Source of the DNA: Mycolicibacterium nivoides
Lineage (GTDB): Bacteria > Actinomycetota > Actinomycetes > Mycobacteriales > Mycobacteriaceae
Direction: 5' to 3'
Length of the DNA stretch: 64,000 bases
Assembly: GCF_003855255.1 (NCBI RefSeq)
Contig: NZ_CP034072.1
Location: 2,994,901 to 3,058,900, forward strand
Numbering within the stretch: the stretch's first letter is position 1; each line of letters begins with the position of its first letter. The translations under genes and the position numbers were made by a program. The notes beneath the pieces are model-generated. The model saw nothing but the letters and a program-made list of their open reading frames with translations, ran no database searches and was not told where the DNA came from. This document shows positions 59,970 to 64,000 of this stretch, piece by piece.

Positions 59970-61396
59970 ACACGGGCATTCTTGCCGCCCGTGCAGGTGA
60001 TCCAGCTGTCACCCGGAGACTGCTGACAGTGCATCAGGAAGTTGGAGCCGTCGCACAAGGCGCCGGGCACCTTGCCGCAATCCACGGCGCCCGGCGCCGA
60101 CACCGCGCGCGGCAGCGGGCTCGCGTTGCCGTATTCGGCCCAGTACGACGTCAGCACGCTGTTGGTGAAAAGGCATGAGGTTTCCGCGGTTCCGCGTCCG
60201 GCGCGGCTGCCGAATCCCGTGCCGGTGGTCACCGCGAAACCGTCGTCGCACGACTGGTGCAGGCTGCTCTGATCCGGTCCGGTGACCAGGGGCGGCAACG
60301 GGCCCCCGCCGTGCGCCGGGTCTCCCGCCGACGCCGTGGCCGGTGTATCCGCGGGCTGGCCCGCGTTCTTGACGAGCATGCCGATGACCACGCCGATGCC
60401 ACCGAGGATCAGCGCGGCGGCTACCGCGATGACGGTCGGCAGCACCCAACCGCGCCTGCGCGGTTCGGACTCTGCGTGAACCGGTGTGGGGTGGTCGGGC
60501 ACCGGACTGTAGACGGGCGCGGCAAGCGTCGCCGCGACGCTCGGAGCCGGGTGCGTTGCGGTCGCCGGTGCCGAACCGGCCTGCAGCGCCCGCTGCGCGG
60601 CACGCCCCAATCCGCCTGCGGTTCCGTACCGGTCGTCGGGGTCCTTGGCCATGCCCCGCGTGATCACATCGTCGAAAGTCGCGGGTACGGCAGGATTCGT
60701 CGTGCTGGGTCGCGGAGGCGGTACGGAGATATGGGCGGCGAGCACGCTTTCCAGATCGTCACCGGGAAACGGCACATGGCCGGTCAACGATTCGTACAGC
60801 ACACAGGCCAGCGAGTACGAATCGACCGCGGATGTCACCGTCTTTCCGGTGAACCGTTCGGGCGCCATGTAATTCAGGGTGCCGATGCGGCTTCCCTCGG
60901 TAGTCAGGTGGCTGTCCCCCTCGCTCTCCGCGATGCCGAAGTCGACCAGGTAGGCGAAATCGGCTGGGGTGACGATGATGTTCTGCGGCTTGATGTCACG
61001 ATGGATCAAACCGGCGGCGTGTGCCGCGTCGAGCGCAGCAGCGACCTGGGTGACGATGGCCACCGCCCGGGCCGGCGCGAGCGGTCCGTCGGCGATCAGA
61101 TCCGACAGCGTTGCGCCCTGCACCAGACGCATGTCGATGTACAGGTTGCCGTCGATCTCGCCCCAGTCGTGGATGGGGATGACATGCGGCTCCTGCAGGA
61201 CCGCGGCGGCGTGGGATTCGCGTTGGAATCGGGTCCGAAACGTGGTGTCGTGTGAGTACTGGTCGGCGAGAATCTTCAGGGCGACGGTGCGGTTCTTGTC
61301 GTTGTCGAAGGCCTCGTATACCTCCCCCATTCCGCCCCTGCCGAGTAGGCGCGTGATGGAGTACTTACCGAACGTCGTGCCGACGCGCGAGTCCAC
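59957..61396 (-). CDS. Transmembrane Ser/Thr protein kinase (PknH/PknJ-like)
   Basis: A 479-residue kinase. The catalytic domain (about residues 11-275) has the Gly-rich loop GRGGMG, K41, HRDIKPQN at 132-139, D152-F-G and APE in YMAPERF. A Pro/Ala-rich juxtamembrane part, one transmembrane helix at about residues 315-341, and an outer domain of about 105 residues with six Cys follow. The outer domain may sense a ligand. Its location beside an EmbR-like FHA regulator suggests a kinase-substrate pair. Confidence 0.92.
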   Translation of the reverse strand: MDSRVGTTFGKYSITRLLGRGGMGEVYEAFDNDKNRTVALKILADQYSHDTTFRTRFQRESHAAAVLQEPHVIPIHDWGEIDGNLYIDMRLVQGATLSDLIADGPLAPARAVAIVTQVAAALDAAHAAGLIHRDIKPQNIIVTPADFAYLVDFGIAESEGDSHLTTEGSRIGTLNYMAPERFTGKTVTSAVDSYSLACVLYESLTGHVPFPGDDLESVLAAHISVPPPRPSTTNPAVPATFDDVITRGMAKDPDDRYGTAGGLGRAAQRALQAGSAPATATHPAPSVAATLAAPVYSPVPDHPTPVHAESEPRRRGWVLPTVIAVAAALILGGIGVVIGMLVKNAGQPADTPATASAGDPAHGGGPLPPLVTGPDQSSLHQSCDDGFAVTTGTGFGSRAGRGTAETSCLFTNSVLTSYWAEYGNASPLPRAVSAPGAVDCGKVPGALCDGSNFLMHCQQSPGDSWITCTGGKNARVYLW

Positions 61397-61481
61397 TGCC
61401 GATCCCCCTGGTCGTTCGTTATAGACGCAGTATCGCCTGCACGGCCACGCGATGCAGATGATTGCCGACCTTGCGGCCCGG

Positions 61482-61940
61482 TCAGGGGCTCCCGATCGCG
61501 GGCACTGTGTCGGGCGGGCCCTTTGGCCGTTGGTACCCGGGGCAGGCTATCTCGATCTTGACCTGGCGCCATCCCGGCCCCTCCTCGGCAGGCATCCGTC
61601 CACTGATCGTGTAGACGTCGTCGACCTTGATGGCCGTCATTTCCTGCGAGTCCTGGGTGAAGCCACTGCCTTCGGGGAGATGAAAGCCCGCCGCCGTGAC
61701 GACCAGGCGGTGTGTCGTCGCCAGCATCACCCGGACGCTGCGTCGGTGATTGGTCGCCGACGGCGAGGCATAGATCAGCAGATTGCCGTCGGGAAACCTG
61801 GTGCAGGTGACATGCGCGGCCAGGGTGTGCACGTCACCGTCCAACACGATCGAGACGTCGGACGTCCCGCCACCCGACGCGCACCCGGCCACGAGTGTTA
61901 TCGCAGCTACCGGCGCCGCGACACCGACGACGGCACGCAT
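61482..61940 (-). CDS. LpqH-type lipoprotein
   Basis: A 152-residue lipoprotein. ATG at 61940 opens a signal ending in LVAGC, the lipobox with Cys near residue 20. The mature domain with VTCTRFPDG, an internal Val-rich strand and a IEIACP end resembles mycobacterial 19-kDa-type LpqH antigens, with two disulfide-type Cys. It would be anchored to the outer face of the membrane or envelope. Confidence 0.85.
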   Translation of the reverse strand: MRAVVGVAAPVAAITLVAGCASGGGTSDVSIVLDGDVHTLAAHVTCTRFPDGNLLIYASPSATNHRRSVRVMLATTHRLVVTAAGFHLPEGSGFTQDSQEMTAIKVDDVYTISGRMPAEEGPGWRQVKIEIACPGYQRPKGPPDTVPAIGSP

Positions 61941-61981
61941 GTGTGCAGTATGAACCGGTGATTGCGCCGGAGCGACCGGAA

Positions 61982-62614
61982 CTAGAGTCGGCCGGCGGCG
62001 AAATCGGCTGCCTGCGCGACCTTTCCGGACTGCACATACGACACGTGCGCACCCATGTCCCAGCCACCTTCCCAACAGATCGGGTCAGCTTCGTTGCACT
62101 GGTCGATCGAGTTGGCGGCGTACTGCGGCGCCAGCGTCGGCAGCGGCATCCCGGAAGCCAGGAGGCCCGAGAAGCTGGTGCGCGGCGTACCGAACAGCGC
62201 GGTGGCCGCCACGTGATCGGCGGTCTGGGGAGACGCTGCGGTGGTGGCCTGCTCGATGACGGCCGCGCCCTGCGAGTAGCCGCCCAGCACCATCTTCGTG
62301 TTCGGGCAACTGGCCGCGATGGACTCGATCAGCGACCGCGCCGCGTCGGTGCCGGCCGGGGTGCTGTTGTGGAAGTCGTTGTTGGCCGGGTAGTCCACCG
62401 CAGTTCCGTCGACGGTGCGCGGTGCCACCCGGGCCCGCAGGTCGTCGACGAACGGACCGCCGACGCTGCCCAGGCCAGGCGGTTCATTGGTGCCGCGGGC
62501 GAACACCACCTGAACATCGGGGCACGGCGCCGCCGCGGCCGGCGCGGCTGTAGCCATAGGGACAGCTGCGGCGAATGCCGCCAAGGCCAGGATCAAAGCA
62601 GGCTTGCTGGTCAT
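61982..62614 (-). CDS. Cutinase-family esterase
   Basis: A 210-residue secreted cutinase/CLP. The signal peptide ends near residue 29. The catalytic triad is S114 in GGYSQG, D177 in EADPIC and H190 in DMGAH; the likely disulfides are C31-C103 and C173-C180. It hydrolyses lipid or ester substrates outside the cell. It is the intact relative of the pseudogene near 45.4 kb. Confidence 0.95.
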   Translation of the reverse strand: MTSKPALILALAAFAAAVPMATAAPAAAAPCPDVQVVFARGTNEPPGLGSVGGPFVDDLRARVAPRTVDGTAVDYPANNDFHNSTPAGTDAARSLIESIAASCPNTKMVLGGYSQGAAVIEQATTAASPQTADHVAATALFGTPRTSFSGLLASGMPLPTLAPQYAANSIDQCNEADPICWEGGWDMGAHVSYVQSGKVAQAADFAAGRL

Positions 62615-62763
62615 ACCGATCGATCGTAGGACCGCAGGCGCCGTTCCCCCGATCGGTGGACACGCGATTCCGACGATTCATGGCCTGACCAGCGGACAGA
62701 CGTGGCGGCTCCCAGCCGGGATGGTGTTTTCAACACACCAACACCGATCGAGGGGAACACCAC

Positions 62764-63627
62764 ATGACCACCAACACCACCAACCGCATCGGCTACTTCC
62801 GCCGCGCCGCACTCATCGCCGCAGCGGTGGCCGTACCGGCAATCGGAATCGCCGGCGCGCCGACCGCCAGCGCTCAGGCCGCCGATTTCGGTCCGTGCGG
62901 AAACGTGCACGACAACGTCGACCTCTGGAAGGACGTCAAATACGCCACGCCAGCACACAAGGACGGCGCCATCGACGTCGTGTTCCCCGGCGGGGACAAA
63001 TCCCGCGGCTACGCGGTCCGGCAGGGACACAAGCCGGCCCAGCTCACCGACCTGCTGGTGATCCCGACGGCCCGCGAGACCGGCATCGAGTGCGACAACC
63101 TGACGGAAGCCGGCGCTCCCCACTACTTCAAGGACGCCTTCGAGCAGGCCAGCATCCTGCCGCCAGGCAACCAGGGCCAGGCTCCGGACTGGGCACTGGG
63201 CATCAACTCCGCCGACAACCGCGGCCAGGATCAGCTGCACATCCACGTGACCCTGCTCGACCCCACCGCCCGCGCCGACATCGACCAGGCCGTCAAGAAC
63301 CACAAGGTCACCAAGGATGAGAAGGCCTGGAAGACCTCGGTGATCGGGGTGCGTGGCCACACCGAGAAGGGCCCGATCGAGACGAGCCCCCGCGGCTACC
63401 GGGCCTGGAACACCGACAACATGGACCAGAACTACTTTGCCGCGCTGAACACCCAGATCGTCGCGCCGCTGAAGAAGGCGGGCGCCGACGTGGGCATGAA
63501 CAACGAGACCCTGCTGATCACCAAGAACCACCAGGGACCCGGGTTCATCGTGCTCGCCAGCGACGAGAAGTCCGGCATGACTCCGTTCGGCGTCAACAAC
63601 ATCGAGCGGCTGCTCGACAAGGGCTGA
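62764..63627 (+). CDS. CDP-diacylglycerol diphosphatase-family protein
   Basis: A 287-residue exported protein. The signal peptide ends near residue 38 (ASAQA). The HIT-like motif is QDQLHIHV near residue 160, with the preceding GINSADNRG loop, matching CDP-diacylglycerol pyrophosphatase (Cdh). It would hydrolyse CDP-diacylglycerol to CMP and phosphatidate. Two Cys, near residues 45 and 100, may pair. Confidence 0.88.
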   Translation: MTTNTTNRIGYFRRAALIAAAVAVPAIGIAGAPTASAQAADFGPCGNVHDNVDLWKDVKYATPAHKDGAIDVVFPGGDKSRGYAVRQGHKPAQLTDLLVIPTARETGIECDNLTEAGAPHYFKDAFEQASILPPGNQGQAPDWALGINSADNRGQDQLHIHVTLLDPTARADIDQAVKNHKVTKDEKAWKTSVIGVRGHTEKGPIETSPRGYRAWNTDNMDQNYFAALNTQIVAPLKKAGADVGMNNETLLITKNHQGPGFIVLASDEKSGMTPFGVNNIERLLDKG

Positions 63628-63682
63628 CGCTGCCCCCAAGCCCAACGGTCACCCGAGCACGGGTGGCCGTTGATGTTGGATC

Positions 63683-63728
63683 GGTGCCCCAGTCGGACTC
63701 GAACCGACACTGTGCGGATTTTAAGTCC
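63683..63728 (-). tRNA. Orphan 3' half of a tRNA gene (attachment-site core)
   Basis: Read on the minus strand, positions 63728-63683 give an anticodon arm with the loop CTTAAAA (anticodon UAA) between CGGA and TCCG, a short variable loop, a perfect T arm (GTCGG, TTCGAGT, CCGAC) and an acceptor end TGGGGCACC. No D arm or 5' acceptor strand is present upstream: sequence to the right of 63728 does not fit a tRNA. A 3' half alone is typical of the att site left when an element integrates into a tRNA gene. The 373-nt region 63628-64000 holds no other clear gene. Confidence 0.6.
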
Positions 63729-63814
63729 GAGATTGGTGGCGTTTGTCCACACTGAACACATGCTTATCGAGCCACTGAACTGACCCGACTCGGAGCCGCG
63801 TGCATACATCCCGC

Positions 63815-64000
63815 TTACAGACATGCCTCACGCGGGAATATGGGGGTCGGCTGAGCAGACATCTCGAATCCGGTGAAGAAATCCAACAGGTTTCGACGCA
63901 CGCCCGTGACAAGATCACTTAGTTGATCAACTAGATTGCGGGGGTCAGGCTCGGGTGATGGGAAAGACGCTTTGGTAGCGCCGCAGCGAGATGACACGAA
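63815..64000 (-). CDS. Possible partial gene at window end
   Basis: An open frame of at least 60 codons ends at 63815 and continues to the window edge. The translation has an amphipathic segment LVDQLSDLVTGVRRNLLDFF but no recognised family. If the neighbouring tRNA half is an att site, this would be the first gene of the integrated element. Evidence for coding is weak. Confidence 0.25.
   Translation of the reverse strand, partial: FVSSRCGATKASFPSPEPDPRNLVDQLSDLVTGVRRNLLDFFTGFEMSAQPTPIFPREACL

Noticed and set aside
63683..63728. Complete functional tRNA gene
   Set aside because: D arm and 5' acceptor strand are missing, and the first anticodon-stem pair is mismatched.
1..64000. CRISPR arrays
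   Set aside because: No series of regularly spaced direct repeats was seen; the only tandem repeat is the 34-bp duplication at 45148.

Overview
The window looks like chromosomal DNA of a fast-growing mycobacterium (Mycolicibacterium-type). It is GC-rich and carries families that are typical of mycobacteria: DUF4193, DUF3060, DUF3349, an Ibp1-like secreted protein, an LpqH-type lipoprotein, cutinases, a FadD12-like acyl-CoA ligase, an Rv0315-like GH16 enzyme, an EmbR-like SARP-FHA regulator and a PknH/PknJ-like kinase. These assignments come from motif and sequence memory; no database search was run.

Positions 1-18,060 are an accessory metal and metalloid resistance island. From left to right it holds: a four-gene minus-strand cluster (Met-rich exported protein, two methyltransferases, DsbA-like protein) divergent from a CmtR-type sensor and a P1B metal ATPase; a thioredoxin-like gene; a scar combining an insertion-sequence end with the tail of a second ATPase; a five-gene MerR-controlled operon whose promoter has a 19-bp spacer and a 16-bp palindrome; an arsR-acr3-arsC-phosphatase operon; a DinB-like gene; and a divergent arsR/cadI pair. 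At its right end is a Tn554-type transposon (tnpA, tnpB, tnpC) preceded by an XRE-ImmA metallopeptidase and an unknown gene. The island appears to end inside a DUF3060 gene that has lost its 5' part.

Positions 18,060-45,100 are mostly core-like. They include a TetR/hydrolase pair with a twin operator, a polar amino acid ABC transporter whose binding protein and permease are fused, a CotH-like protein, a TauD-type dioxygenase, and a second ars operon (arsR / cadI-acr3-arsC) whose promoter region closely matches the island copy. They continue with a P450 cluster, a translationally coupled four-gene operon around a DyP-type peroxidase, a MalT-like LuxR regulator, a GH16 enzyme and an acyl-CoA ligase.

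Positions 45,100-45,880 are a small gene graveyard: a cutinase pseudogene with a frameshift and an internal deletion, a 34-bp tandem duplication of its tail, and a shortened DUF3349 gene. Kup, an AraC regulator, a DUF1254/DUF1214 lipoprotein, an oxidoreductase, a phosphotransferase and a secreted hydrolase follow.

Positions 54,690-61,400 hold the most interesting locus. A 642-residue protein fuses a cupin, a middle region with a possible caspase-like His/Cys pair, and a methyltransferase. It is coupled to an Asp/Glu-racemase-like protein and a secreted Cys-rich protein, and it is divergent from a SARP-FHA regulator and a serine hydrolase, with a membrane Ser/Thr kinase beside them. A 28-bp motif with heptads 22 bp apart occurs upstream of both transcription units, which suggests a kinase-SARP regulon. 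The window ends with an LpqH-type lipoprotein, an intact cutinase, a CDP-diacylglycerol diphosphatase and the orphan 3' half of a tRNA gene, which probably marks the attachment site of an element extending beyond 64,000.
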